Shown: positions 44,489-53,223, counted from the stretch's first letter. The stretch: DNA of 64,000 nucleotides from an uncultured Collinsella sp. (GCA_900540945.1 UQHQ01000007.1:1-64000); one strand, 5' to 3'. Program-made: numbers and translations. Notes: generated by a model from the sequence alone, not told the origin.

Positions 44489-46282
44489 CTACAGCCGCTG
44501 GCACACCGCTGCCACATGACACCCGTCAAACCCGAATCCCCAGCGCATGCGGCCCACACCGGGTCGCGGTACGCGAATCTTGTCGATGCCGTCGCGCTCT
44601 ATGTCGAGCAGCGCCTGAACGGCCAGCAGCTCTAGGCCCAGCGCGTCCACACCGGAGTCAAACATCATATTGACCGTTATCAGCGGGCGCTCGTCGAGCA
44701 TGCCGATCGTGTCTGCCACGTCAAACACGGTGCCCGTAGGAAATACCTGGATGTCCCAACGATCCGCGCCACGCTTTCGCCTCGAGGCAGGATTGGCATA
44801 GCCCGGCAAGCCAAAGCAGAGCCCCTGCAAGAGCAGGTGATATGGCAGCTGCGCATCTGGGTTGTTCGCACCGATTCCCGCATCTCCCAGGATGCGTTCT
44901 AACGCCCGCTTCACCGCATCCTCGTCCCCACGGCACAACCCGTCTCGAAACGCATCGGCGTCTCGAACGTCCTCGGCAGCACGCTCAAACCAATCAATAA
45001 TCACCAGACGAAAGGCCTGGCGAAGCTCGTTATTGGGCAACCGCAGAGCACGGAGACGACCACCATGCTCCGGCTCCTCAATCAAATCCGTCGTCAGGAA
45101 ACCGGACAGATACAGCGCCGTCCACAGGCCATCATCAGGCGAGGCCTCTGGCCCCGCAGCGCCCAAACCAAGCGAGACCTCAACGCATCCATGAGCCTCG
45201 AGCAAATCGAACAAGACCGAAAGGCGGTCGAGATTCCACCCGGCAACTACCCTACTCAGGCAATCGGCATACCCATACAGATCGGCTCGCACAGGCGCTG
45301 TGCAGCCTCGGTCCAGAAAACCGATCACACGCGTCGGACTCAAGCAATAGGCCCTGCCAAACCGATATCCCTCGAGCCATTCACGCGCATCATCCAGGTA
45401 TTCCTCGCGTCCAGCATGACTCAACAGGGCCTCAACCTCGGCATCCGAAAAGCCGAACCAACGGTCGCACCACGTCGAAAGGGGCGTCGAAAGACGATAC
45501 GAGCAGCTGCGCGAAGAAAGCGCCGCCTCGGCAGGGTTAGGACGCTCCCCCATCAGACACGTCAACCGTAGCGAATGGCCCGTGGTGGCAATGGCGTCGA
45601 ACAGCACGCGATCGAGCAGCTCCGCCGGATCGGCGCCGGAAGCGTCCCTCGCGCCCGCACGGCCCAACCACGCCGCGTCGTACCCATCAACGAGCAATAC
45701 AACCTGCTCATCGCAGGCAATCTCCAACAGCTCGATGAGCACACCAAGCGCCGAGTCAACCTCGGCCTCGCTCGCCACGCCACGCGCAACACGTTCGATG
45801 TGACGCACCTTATCTCGTGCTAAATCCGGAGCCTCCAAGAGCGCCAACAAGCGAGCGCACTCGTCCGAAAGAGTATCGCGAACAACATCGGCAACAGCGG
45901 CGCCGCGCCTCGCGGCGCCAGAAAAGTCCAGCGATATCACTGGATAGCACGCATACTCATTCCGATAGCGCCCGCCATCCGCACCCCAAATCAGAGTATC
46001 GACAAACGAGCTCCGACCGGCGCGACCGACTGCGGGACGCTCCAGAAAAGCCTTGAGCATCGACAAGTTCATGCTCTTGCCAAAACCCTCAGGTCGGCAG
46101 CACACCATAACGGACGCATCGCAATCCAGCATATCGGCAATAAACATGGTCTTGTCGACCAGCGTGCAGCAACCAAGAGCCTCCGCATAGTCGTACATGC
46201 CGATGGGCAAAACCACATCGTCGGTACAGCCGATTAGACGCACGCCAAAGTCGGCAGCACAACCATTATTTGCCTGTTCAGA
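44489..46282 (-). CDS. AAA-ATPase-like / DUF1703 protein with altered catalytic motifs
   Basis: A 597-residue member of the AAA-ATPase-like plus PD-(D/E)XK (DUF1703) family, often found in many copies in gut anaerobes with unknown role. The characteristic N-terminal line is LVDKTMFIADMLDCDASVMV followed by the P-loop region CCRPEGFGKSMNLSMLKAFL (K70, S71). The Walker B region reads VVLLVDGYDAAWL, whereas the family usually has DEYD, so the glutamate is Gly (G201). In the C-terminal nuclease-like region, DIQVFP keeps the aspartate, but the E-x-K position reads VNMMF. Nuclease activity is therefore doubtful. The ATG at 46282 with AAGGGGAACG upstream is preferred to more distant starts. Confidence 0.8.
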   Translation of the reverse strand, partial: SEQANNGCAADFGVRLIGCTDDVVLPIGMYDYAEALGCCTLVDKTMFIADMLDCDASVMVCCRPEGFGKSMNLSMLKAFLERPAVGRAGRSSFVDTLIWGADGGRYRNEYACYPVISLDFSGAARRGAAVADVVRDTLSDECARLLALLEAPDLARDKVRHIERVARGVASEAEVDSALGVLIELLEIACDEQVVLLVDGYDAAWLGRAGARDASGADPAELLDRVLFDAIATTGHSLRLTCLMGERPNPAEAALSSRSCSYRLSTPLSTWCDRWFGFSDAEVEALLSHAGREEYLDDAREWLEGYRFGRAYCLSPTRVIGFLDRGCTAPVRADLYGYADCLSRVVAGWNLDRLSVLFDLLEAHGCVEVSLGLGAAGPEASPDDGLWTALYLSGFLTTDLIEEPEHGGRLRALRLPNNELRQAFRLVIIDWFERAAEDVRDADAFRDGLCRGDEDAVKRALERILGDAGIGANNPDAQLPYHLLLQGLCFGLPGYANPASRRKRGADRWDIQVFPTGTVFDVADTIGMLDERPLITVNMMFDSGVDALGLELLAVQALLDIERDGIDKIRVPRPGVGRMRWGFGFDGCHVAAVCQRL

Positions 46283-46423
46283 CATCGCAACGTTCCCCTT
46301 AAATCGCAGCATGATGCCAATTGTAATGACCGCCTCGCACGTACTGATGTCGGTACACAAACATATCGGGCAACGGTAGCAACATGGGGTGTGAGGGGGC
46401 ATAACTAATCGTTGCACAACAAA

Positions 46424-46455
46424 ACGGGGCCCGATGCATTCGCACCGGGCCCCGT
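46424..46455. terminator. GC-rich hairpin between the AAA-like gene and the surface-protein gene
   Basis: A 9-bp perfect stem ACGGGGCCC / GGGCCCCGT (46424-46432 with 46447-46455). On the minus strand it is followed by TTTTGTTGTG, so it can end transcription of the surface-protein gene. Confidence 0.75.
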
Positions 46456-46487
46456 CCCAACTCTTTAGCTATCTGACAACCGAGGGG

Positions 46488-48242
46488 CTACTCCTCAGAA
46501 CCGTCCTCACCAGCAGTCTTATTCTGCTGATCGAGCTTATGCTTGCCACTCACAATAGACGTGGCACCCAGCGTGGCCAAGCTTGCACTGGCAAGGCTCG
46601 CCATAACGATGAGGTCGCCCGTCTTGGGCATGTTACCGCCCGAAGACTTGGTCGTGGTCGTGGTGGTCACCGTTTTAGAGCCATTTTGCTCCTGGTTCTG
46701 GTTGTCGGTCTTGCCCTTTTCCTCGTCCTTCTTCTGAGCGGACTTCTCGCCCTTTTCCTCAGAGCTAGTACTCTTATCGGACTCGGTCTTCTCGGAATCA
46801 TCGTCCTTGGAGTCGCCCTTTGCGGCCTCGGCCTTTTCCGTGGAAGTCTGATCAGAATTGTTCTTGTCAGGAGACAAGCTGCTTGCGCCAGCCATCAGCG
46901 AGGAACCAAACGTGTAGCCAAGCTGCACAACGAAAGAGGGCTTCTTGTCCGTCGAAATAACCGGCGCGTCCGGCGCCTTATTCGAGTCGTCCTTGGAAGC
47001 ACCGGAATCAGAAGCGGCGTCAGAGTTAGAGTCATTGCTAGAACCAGTATCGGCGGAAGAATCGCTCGAGCCAGTGGAAGAGTCAGAGGAACCAGCGTCG
47101 GTCGAACCAGAGGCGGCACTGCCCGTATTGCCGGCAGAACTTGAAGACGAATCGCCCGCAGCAGAGCCGTTCGAATCGGAGCCGCTCGAGGAAGAGCCGT
47201 CGTTGGTAGTGCCACCAGCAGAGCCATCGCCGTCAGTATCGGTCGAGGGCGCATCCGTATCATTATCGTCGCCCGCACCGTCATCGGTACCAGGCGTCGG
47301 TGCGGCGGGAGCAGCAGGCGCCATGCTCGGACCAGGCGCCGGCGTGGGCTCGGGCTGCACGGGCTCCACAGGCGTTGCCGCGGAAGCCTCGTCCTCGGCG
47401 ATATAGACGAGGCAATCCTTGAGCTCATTGCGGTAGCGGTTCTTCCAGCCCTCGTGGTACTGGGGCTGGCTTGCATACTTGGTCGCCACATTATTGACCA
47501 CGCTGTTGGAAAGCGCCGTCACAAACTCGCGGTCGGTCATACTGTTAGAAAGGTTTGCCCAGCGGAAAAAGTCCTGGCAGCCACCGGTGCCGCACATATT
47601 GGTGATACTCCACACCATACCCTTGACGCAGTCGGCACGGCCGGAAATGTCAATACCAAGGGCGCTCTTGAGCCACGCCTCGGTCACCGCATAGTACGAG
47701 TTATACGCATACGCATCCTGTAGAGCCGAAAACTCAGCAGGGTCGGCGTTATAAGCACCCTGGAAGGCCTCCTGCGCAATACGGCCCAGCTCGGTGAGCT
47801 GGCCGTTCGCATACATGGGGTTGTTCACGTTGGAAATCTCGCTGCCGCGATCGATCGCAGCCTTAAGCATGCCGTACTTAACAGAATCGTAGTTGTAGAC
47901 CTGCTTCATAAACGGAACGAGCGACCAACGACGGTCGAACTGGTAATAACCAAGCGCGTTGTAGCCGTCGCCATACGAAAAGCCCTGGTTATAGTTGCCG
48001 TGGCTCTCATATTTGGTGAAGTACTTCATCTCGGCGGTCACGTTGACAAACGAAACACCCTGAACCGACCTCAGCACGCCCGAGAAGGACTGCTGGGTGT
48101 AAAGGCCCTTATCGATATCGGTGGCATCCGAGGCAACACCCGGCGTGGGCTCCTCGGCAACAGCAGTCACAGGCGCGGCAACGGCGCCAAACGAAAGCGC
48201 CAGCGTCAGGCCCGCGACAATCGCGGAATGCTTGGGCTGCAT
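46488..48242 (-). CDS. LPXTG-type cell-wall-anchored surface protein with lysozyme-like N-terminal region
   Basis: A 584-residue exported protein. The signal peptide (about 1-29, ending AVAEE) is followed by a folded region to about residue 285. YESHGNYNQGFSYGDG, NALGYYQFDRRWSLVPF and QEAFQGAYNADP there resemble VgrG-related/chitosanase-like hydrolase domains seen in Firmicutes and Actinobacteria. A Pro/Ala spacer and a long low-complexity stalk rich in Ser, Asp, Gly and Lys/Glu follow. The C terminus has the sorting-type motif NMPKTGD (538-543 for MPKTGD), a hydrophobic segment and SGKHK, then a charged tail of about 13 residues. Met in place of Leu is a variant sortase signal. No sortase gene is in the window. 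GGAGGATTTT precedes the ATG. Confidence 0.8.
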   Translation of the reverse strand: MQPKHSAIVAGLTLALSFGAVAAPVTAVAEEPTPGVASDATDIDKGLYTQQSFSGVLRSVQGVSFVNVTAEMKYFTKYESHGNYNQGFSYGDGYNALGYYQFDRRWSLVPFMKQVYNYDSVKYGMLKAAIDRGSEISNVNNPMYANGQLTELGRIAQEAFQGAYNADPAEFSALQDAYAYNSYYAVTEAWLKSALGIDISGRADCVKGMVWSITNMCGTGGCQDFFRWANLSNSMTDREFVTALSNSVVNNVATKYASQPQYHEGWKNRYRNELKDCLVYIAEDEASAATPVEPVQPEPTPAPGPSMAPAAPAAPTPGTDDGAGDDNDTDAPSTDTDGDGSAGGTTNDGSSSSGSDSNGSAAGDSSSSSAGNTGSAASGSTDAGSSDSSTGSSDSSADTGSSNDSNSDAASDSGASKDDSNKAPDAPVISTDKKPSFVVQLGYTFGSSLMAGASSLSPDKNNSDQTSTEKAEAAKGDSKDDDSEKTESDKSTSSEEKGEKSAQKKDEEKGKTDNQNQEQNGSKTVTTTTTTKSSGGNMPKTGDLIVMASLASASLATLGATSIVSGKHKLDQQNKTAGEDGSEE

Positions 48243-48370
48243 AAAATCCTCCCTGCATTGGTGTAGTTAAAGTTCAGTTTGCAAAGATAAAAATAAGTAT
48301 TGCAGCTCGCCCGTTGTTACACAACAACCCCTCGGTAAACGGCAACAACCCTCCGCGAAATCTTAAGGAA

Positions 48371-48790
48371 TTAAACAAACTGGTCGTCGGGAGCCAGCAG
48401 AAGCTCGCCGTAACGCTCCATCAACCCGTCCCTCAACTGGCAGAAAGCGGGGATATAGGCGTTCAAGATGCGCTGAATCAAATCTTGAGCGAGCTTATTG
48501 TCATAGATATGGACATTCGTATTGCGGTCTCTGAGCATATCTAACCAGGCCGCCTCATCAATAAAGTCGTAGAATCGGTAGGCCTCCTTCAAGATGGCAC
48601 GAGGAGACCCCGACGCGGCAAGCGTAGCACCCTCATACTCGAGCAGACGCTTAAGGAGCTTCCAGCTCAGTTCAAATTGAAGATTGAACTTATTAATCAA
48701 TCCACTCTGAACAAAATCATTGTTGAGATCCTGATTGGGCGCATCCTCAAGATTCGCCAAGGCGCTGGCAAAGTTCTCATATTTTTTCAT
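48371..48790 (-). CDS. HEPN-type partner of nucleotidyltransferase (HI0074/HepT-like)
   Basis: A 139-residue helical protein of the HI0074 family: NKFNLQFELSWKLLKRLLEY, GSPRAILKEAYRFYDF and the HEPN ribonuclease-like motif RDRNTNVHIYDNKLA. With the MNT protein encoded just before it, it forms a MNT/HEPN toxin-antitoxin-type pair, in which the HEPN protein is an RNase toxin silenced by nucleotidylation in characterised examples. The R-N-x4-H-like motif is present. The start overlaps the upstream gene by 14 bases. Confidence 0.85.
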   Translation of the reverse strand: MKKYENFASALANLEDAPNQDLNNDFVQSGLINKFNLQFELSWKLLKRLLEYEGATLAASGSPRAILKEAYRFYDFIDEAAWLDMLRDRNTNVHIYDNKLAQDLIQRILNAYIPAFCQLRDGLMERYGELLLAPDDQFV

Positions 48791-49064
48791 ACAGAATCAC
48801 ACCATCCCTGGCAATTTCATCGAGCAATTGCTGCGATAAGGACTCGTCGAGATTGACGACATCTACATCCAAAAGAGTATCAAGACACTCCTCGATCAAA
48901 TATGAGAAACGGCCGAAATCCCGGCAACCTGCTACGGCGATGTCAATATCGCTCTTGGGCAAATTGTCGCCTCGAGCACGAGAACCAAACAGCACGACCT
49001 TCTCGGCGTCACATTCCCGAGCAAAAACTTCGATTTGCTTGTACACTTTGTCGAGAGATGCCAT
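48777..49064 (-). CDS. Minimal nucleotidyltransferase (MNT family)
   Basis: A 95-residue nucleotidyltransferase with the complete motif VLFGSRARGDNLPKSDIDIA and the third acidic residue in LLDVDVVNLDE. It is the antitoxin-type partner of the HEPN gene that it overlaps. The ATG at 49064 lies 7 bases after AGGGG; a GTG at 49070 is an alternative. It begins 8 bases after the stop of the Rrf2 regulator gene, so the three genes may be cotranscribed. Confidence 0.87.
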   Translation of the reverse strand: MASLDKVYKQIEVFARECDAEKVVLFGSRARGDNLPKSDIDIAVAGCRDFGRFSYLIEECLDTLLDVDVVNLDESLSQQLLDEIARDGVILYEKI

Positions 49065-49072
49065 TTGCACCC

Positions 49073-49504
49073 CTACAGCTTAATGTCAAAGTTGATCTCG
49101 GGGACGGCGGCTAGGTCGGCCAACGTCACACCGTCGACGTACTTTTCGATTACGTCGTCCAGACCGCGCCAGAACTTGACGGTCGAGCAAAGATCGCTGC
49201 GAGTGCAGCTGTTGTCGATGCCATCGCACGCCACCGGAGCCGTGCTGCCCTCGACGGCACGCAGGATGTCGCCGGCACGCACCTCGGCGGGGTCCTTGGC
49301 CATCATGTAGCCGCCACCCTTGCCGCGCACGCTCTTAAGCAGGCCCGCCTTCATGAGCGGACGGACCAGCTGCTCCAAATACTTTTGCGAGATATGCTCG
49401 CGGTCGGCGACCTCGCGCAGGGCGATTTTGCCCTCGACGTCACCAAGCGCTGCGATATAGATCATCAGCCGGAGGGCATAGCGGCCCTTAGAAGAAATGA
49501 GCAT
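49073..49504 (-). CDS. Rrf2 family transcriptional regulator (IscR-like)
   Basis: A 143-residue winged-helix regulator: MLISSKGRYALRLMIYIAAL, ISQKYLEQLVRPLMKAGLLK and VRGKGGGYMMAKDPAEVRAG. Three cysteines in VACDGIDNSC and TRSDLC (C93, C100, C106) match the spacing that holds a [2Fe-2S] cluster in IscR. Divergent placement from sufCBDSU makes it the likely sensor and regulator of that operon, reporting cluster status. GAGGGTAGGT precedes the ATG at 49504. Confidence 0.9.
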   Translation of the reverse strand: MLISSKGRYALRLMIYIAALGDVEGKIALREVADREHISQKYLEQLVRPLMKAGLLKSVRGKGGGYMMAKDPAEVRAGDILRAVEGSTAPVACDGIDNSCTRSDLCSTVKFWRGLDDVIEKYVDGVTLADLAAVPEINFDIKL

Positions 49505-49525
49505 ACCTACCCTCTCATCGTTGCC

Positions 49526-49598
49526 GGGACAAAATACCAGGCTTGTTTGTCCCAAATCTTATGCACGCGGGGCAAACAAGCCTGATTATTATGTCCCA
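49526..49598. repeat. Head-to-head pair of GGGACA hairpin repeats between the Rrf2 gene and sufC
   Basis: Copy 2 (49526-49554, plus orientation) and copy 3 (49569-49598, minus orientation) are both close relatives of the unit at 10365-10395, sharing the TTGTTTG and CAGG segments. Each forms its own hairpin and together they can form one long hairpin. The pair lies in the promoter space of an iron-sulfur regulator, so it could also end antisense transcription or affect expression. Confidence 0.7.
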
Positions 49599-49618
49599 CA
49601 TCTAAAAAGTCGAGTGGA

Positions 49619-49662
49619 TTAGTCGGGTTTTCCCTTGACTAACGCCGAACCCATAGTAACTT
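49619..49662 (+). promoter_or_regulatory. Candidate suf promoter and Rrf2 operator
   Basis: TTAGTC at 49619-49624 and GACTAA at 49637-49642 form a 24-base interrupted palindrome with GGG/CCC inside. The right half overlaps TTGACT (49635-49640), a good -35 box. The -10 is weaker (TAACTT, 49657-49662). A symmetric site over a -35 box between a divergent Rrf2 gene and its presumed target is a natural repressor site. The consensus of this regulator is not known. Confidence 0.5.
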
Positions 49663-49726
49663 TATTCCGAGAAGATTCCTAGGGTTTAGTACACCTATGA
49701 GTACACCATATACAGAGAGGGACAGC

Positions 49727-50527
49727 ATGAGCGCAAATCCGCTGCTTTCCATCGAAGGTCTGACTGCCTCCGTGGACGAGAAGACCATCCTACACAACGT
49801 CAACCTCAACGTCGCCGCCGGCGAGACCCACGTGCTGATGGGACCCAACGGCGCCGGCAAGTCCACCCTCGGCCACCTGGTCATGGGCGACCCCGTCTAT
49901 ACCGTCAACAACGGCCGCATCGTCTTTGACGGCCAGGACATCACCGAGCTCACCACCGACAAGCGTTCGCGCGCCGGCCTGTTCCTGAGCTTCCAGGCCC
50001 CGGTCGAGATCCCGGGCGTGCCGCTGTCGAGCTTTTTGCGCGCCAGCATCGCCGGCCGCCCCGGCCTGGAGATGAAGGGCAAGGAGTTCCGCCGTCGCGT
50101 CAAGGAGCTCGCGGCCGAGCTCAACATGGACACTGCCTACCTCAACCGCGAGCTGGGCGTGGGCTTCTCGGGCGGCGAGAAAAAGAAGGTCGAGATGCTC
50201 CAGCTTCTGCTGCTGCAGCCCAAGCTCGCCATCCTCGACGAGACCGACTCCGGCCTGGACGTCGACGCCCTGTCCACCGTCAGCCATGGTATGGACGCCT
50301 ACCGCAAGAGCTGCGACGGCTCCATGCTCATCATCACGCACAACACGCGCATCCTGGAGCACCTGGATGTCGACCGCGTCCACGTTATGGTCAAGGGCCA
50401 CATCGTGCGCGAGGACGACGCCTCGCTGATCCCCTGGATCGACAAGAACGGTTTTGAGACCTTCGAGCGCGAGGCCGCCGAGCAGCGCGTCCAGGCCGAG
50501 GCCGCCGCTGCCGAGCAGCAGGCGTAA
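49727..50527 (+). CDS. sufC: SUF iron-sulfur assembly ATPase
   Basis: ABC-type cytosolic ATPase of the SufBCD scaffold, 266 residues. Walker A is VLMGPNGAGKSTLGHLVMG, the Q-loop is FLSFQAPVEIPGV, the signature is GVGFSGGEKKKVEMLQLLLL and Walker B is LAILDETDSGLD. The ATG at 49727 follows GAGAGGGACAGC; an ATG 30 bases upstream lacks a ribosome site. It is the first gene of sufC-B-D-S-U. Confidence 0.96.
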   Translation: MSANPLLSIEGLTASVDEKTILHNVNLNVAAGETHVLMGPNGAGKSTLGHLVMGDPVYTVNNGRIVFDGQDITELTTDKRSRAGLFLSFQAPVEIPGVPLSSFLRASIAGRPGLEMKGKEFRRRVKELAAELNMDTAYLNRELGVGFSGGEKKKVEMLQLLLLQPKLAILDETDSGLDVDALSTVSHGMDAYRKSCDGSMLIITHNTRILEHLDVDRVHVMVKGHIVREDDASLIPWIDKNGFETFEREAAEQRVQAEAAAAEQQA

Positions 50528-50539
50528 AGGGGCGACGCA

Positions 50540-51952
50540 ATGACCAAGAACCGCACCGAGGTCGCGGACATCGACCGCAGCCTCTACGACTTCACCTATG
50601 GCGAGGAGGGATTCGAGCGCCTCGACGCCGGCATCACGCCCGACATCGTGCGCGAGATCAGCGCCAAGAAGGACGAGCCGCAGTGGATGCTCGACCTGCG
50701 CTTAAAGTCCCTCGAGATCTTCAACCGCTTCCCCGACCCGACGTGGGGCCCCTCCATCGAGGGCCTGGACATGGACAACATCGTCACCTACGTCAAACCC
50801 AACACCGACCAAAAGCACGACTGGGAGTCGGTGCCCGACGACATCAAGAGCACCTTTGAGCGCCTGGGCATCCCCGAGGCCGAACGTAGCTACCTGGCGG
50901 GCGTCGGCGCGCAGTACGACTCCGAGCTCGTCTACCACAACATGCAGGACACGGCTTCCAAGATGGGTATCGTCTACTCCGGCATCGAGGAGGCCCTGCA
51001 CGATCCGCAGTGGGAGCCGCTCATCCACGAGAAGTTTATGACGCTCATCCCGCCCACCGACCACAAGTTTGCGGCCCTGCACGGTGCCGTGTGGTCGGGC
51101 GGCTCGTTTGTCTACGTGCCCAAGGGCACCAAGCTCGATTTTCCGCTGCAGAGCTACTTCCGCCTCAACGCCAAGGGCGCCGGCCAGTTTGAGCACACGC
51201 TCATCATCGTCGAGGACGATGCCGACCTACACTTTATTGAGGGCTGCTCCGCGCCCAAGTACAACGTGGCCAACCTCCACGCAGGCGCTGTCGAGCTGTT
51301 TGTGGGCAAGCGCGCGCATCTGCGCTACTCGACTATCGAGAACTGGTCCAAGAACATGTACAACCTCAACACCAAACGTGCGCGCGTGGACGAGGACGGC
51401 GATATCGAGTGGATCAGCGGCTCCTTCGGCAGCCATGTGGGTTATCTCTACCCCATGAGCGTGCTCAACGGCCGTCGCGCCCGCTCGAGCTTTACCGGCA
51501 TTACCTTTGCCGGCGCCGGCCAGAACCTCGATACCGGCTGCAAGGTCGTGCTCAACGCGCCCGACACCTCTGCGACCGTCGAGACCAAGGGTATCTCCAA
51601 GAGCGGCGGTATCCAGACCTTCCGCAGCTCCATCGTGGCCACGCCTAAGGCCGAAGGTTCCAAGGCAACCGTGAGCTGCCAGTCGCTGATGCTCGACGAC
51701 CAAAGCCGCTCCGATACCATCCCCGCCATGGACATCCGCGCCAAGAATGTCGACATCGGCCACGAGGCCACCATCGGCCGCATCGGCGACGATAAGGTGT
51801 TCTACCTGATGAGCCGCGGCATCTCGGAGGAAGAGGCCCGCACCATGATCGTCAACGGCTTTGCCAACCCGGTCTCCAAGGAGTTGCCGCTGGAGTACGC
51901 CGTCGAGATGAACAACCTGATCAAGCTCGAGATGGAAGGAGCGATCGGATAA
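50540..51952 (+). CDS. sufB: SUF scaffold protein SufB
   Basis: Core scaffold on which the iron-sulfur cluster is built, 470 residues. Typical features are AGVGAQYDSELVYHNMQD, VWSGGSFVYVPKGTKLDFPL, EGCSAPKYNVANLHAGAVEL and GSFGSHVGYLYPMSVLNG, with the beta-helix core and C-terminal GFANPVSKELPLEYAVEMN. AAAGGGG precedes the ATG. The TAA stop overlaps the sufD ATG (TAATG). Confidence 0.96.
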   Translation: MTKNRTEVADIDRSLYDFTYGEEGFERLDAGITPDIVREISAKKDEPQWMLDLRLKSLEIFNRFPDPTWGPSIEGLDMDNIVTYVKPNTDQKHDWESVPDDIKSTFERLGIPEAERSYLAGVGAQYDSELVYHNMQDTASKMGIVYSGIEEALHDPQWEPLIHEKFMTLIPPTDHKFAALHGAVWSGGSFVYVPKGTKLDFPLQSYFRLNAKGAGQFEHTLIIVEDDADLHFIEGCSAPKYNVANLHAGAVELFVGKRAHLRYSTIENWSKNMYNLNTKRARVDEDGDIEWISGSFGSHVGYLYPMSVLNGRRARSSFTGITFAGAGQNLDTGCKVVLNAPDTSATVETKGISKSGGIQTFRSSIVATPKAEGSKATVSCQSLMLDDQSRSDTIPAMDIRAKNVDIGHEATIGRIGDDKVFYLMSRGISEEEARTMIVNGFANPVSKELPLEYAVEMNNLIKLEMEGAIG

Positions 51953-53223
51953 TGAAACAGGAAACCAACACCGCTGCCACCACGCTCGAGCAGGTTAATG
52001 CGATGCCTGCCGCCACTTGGGGTTGGCTGCGTATGAACCAGACCAAGCTTGAGCTTTCGGACGAGCTTGCCGCCGCTCCCGCCGAGGCCGTTGAGATCGA
52101 GGGGCTGGACGAGCAGTTTGCCGGCTCGGCCGACGCCTTCGACGCCGCCATGGATGCCATGGCCGAGCGCTTCCCCGAGCGCCGCGCCTCCGCCCCCGGC
52201 GACGCCGCCGATCGTGCCCGCATCACGCCCGAGACCGAGCTCGACGTGCCCGCCACCTCTGTCTACCAGGCCGGCGCCATCAAGCTCGAGGAGGAGCTCT
52301 CCCCTGCCGAGGCCTTCGAGACCGGCATGGGTGAGGCCGCCTATACCTACCTGGCCGAGCACGCCACCAAGCACATCGTCATCGATGTGCCCGCGTACCA
52401 GCACGCCACGGCCACTGTGCGCGTGAATGGCGTCGACGCAGCCGCTGCGATTGCCGCCATCGACGTCGTCGCCCGTCCGCAGGCAACGCTCGACCTCGCT
52501 CTAGCCCTAGACTCCCCCGTCAACGGCCAAGGCGTCGTGGGCTCCGTGCTGCGGGTGTGCGCTCACGAGTACGCCACTGTCAACGTAACCTGCACGCAGA
52601 CGCTCGATGACAGCTGGATCGCGCTCGACGACACCGGTCTGTTCCTGGACGAGGGCGCGCGCGTCAACGTGCAGCACACCGTCCTGGGTGCCGGTGCCAG
52701 CGCCACCGGCCTTGCCGGCGACCTGCTGGGCGACACCGCCAAGGTGACCATCGATACCGATTACCTGGGTGCCCGCGAACAAGTTCGCGACTTTAACTAC
52801 GAGCTGCGCCACCGCGGCCGCAAGACCGAGTGCGAGATCGACGCCAACGGCGTGCTGACCGGTACGTCCAAGAAGGTCTACCGCGGCACCATCGACCTCG
52901 TGCACGGCTGCAAGGGTGCCGTCGGCACCGAGCGCGAAACCGTGCTCTTGGCCAACAAGGGCGTCGACAACAAGACCGTTCCCGTCATCCTCTGCGACGA
53001 GGACGACGTCGCCGGCAACCACGGCGCCACCATCGGTCACGTCCGTGACGAGCAGCTGTTCTATCTCGCCTGCCGCGGCCTTGACCAAAACGCCGCCGAG
53101 GACCTGTTCATCCGCGCCAAGCTGGAGGACGCCGCGCTTTCCGCCACTGACGAGCGCACCCGCGCTGCCGTCGTCCGCTTGGGCAATAACCTGATCGACA
53201 ACTTTGAGGAGGAGCTCGCATGA
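51952..53223 (+). CDS. sufD: SUF scaffold protein SufD
   Basis: SufB paralogue that completes the SufBC2D complex, 423 residues. The C-terminal half is clearly of the family: VYRGTIDLVHGCKGAVGTER, CDEDDVAGNHGATIGHV and LFYLACRGLDQNAAEDLFIR. The N-terminal half is divergent, as is usual in SufD. It overlaps sufB by one base and sufS by four (ATGA), a tightly coupled operon. Confidence 0.93.
   Translation: MKQETNTAATTLEQVNAMPAATWGWLRMNQTKLELSDELAAAPAEAVEIEGLDEQFAGSADAFDAAMDAMAERFPERRASAPGDAADRARITPETELDVPATSVYQAGAIKLEEELSPAEAFETGMGEAAYTYLAEHATKHIVIDVPAYQHATATVRVNGVDAAAAIAAIDVVARPQATLDLALALDSPVNGQGVVGSVLRVCAHEYATVNVTCTQTLDDSWIALDDTGLFLDEGARVNVQHTVLGAGASATGLAGDLLGDTAKVTIDTDYLGAREQVRDFNYELRHRGRKTECEIDANGVLTGTSKKVYRGTIDLVHGCKGAVGTERETVLLANKGVDNKTVPVILCDEDDVAGNHGATIGHVRDEQLFYLACRGLDQNAAEDLFIRAKLEDAALSATDERTRAAVVRLGNNLIDNFEEELA

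Noticed and set aside
48371..49064. The MNT/HEPN pair plus the AAA-like protein as a defence island
   Set aside because: They are separated by an unrelated surface-protein gene, no other defence genes are present, and the AAA-like protein has altered catalytic motifs.
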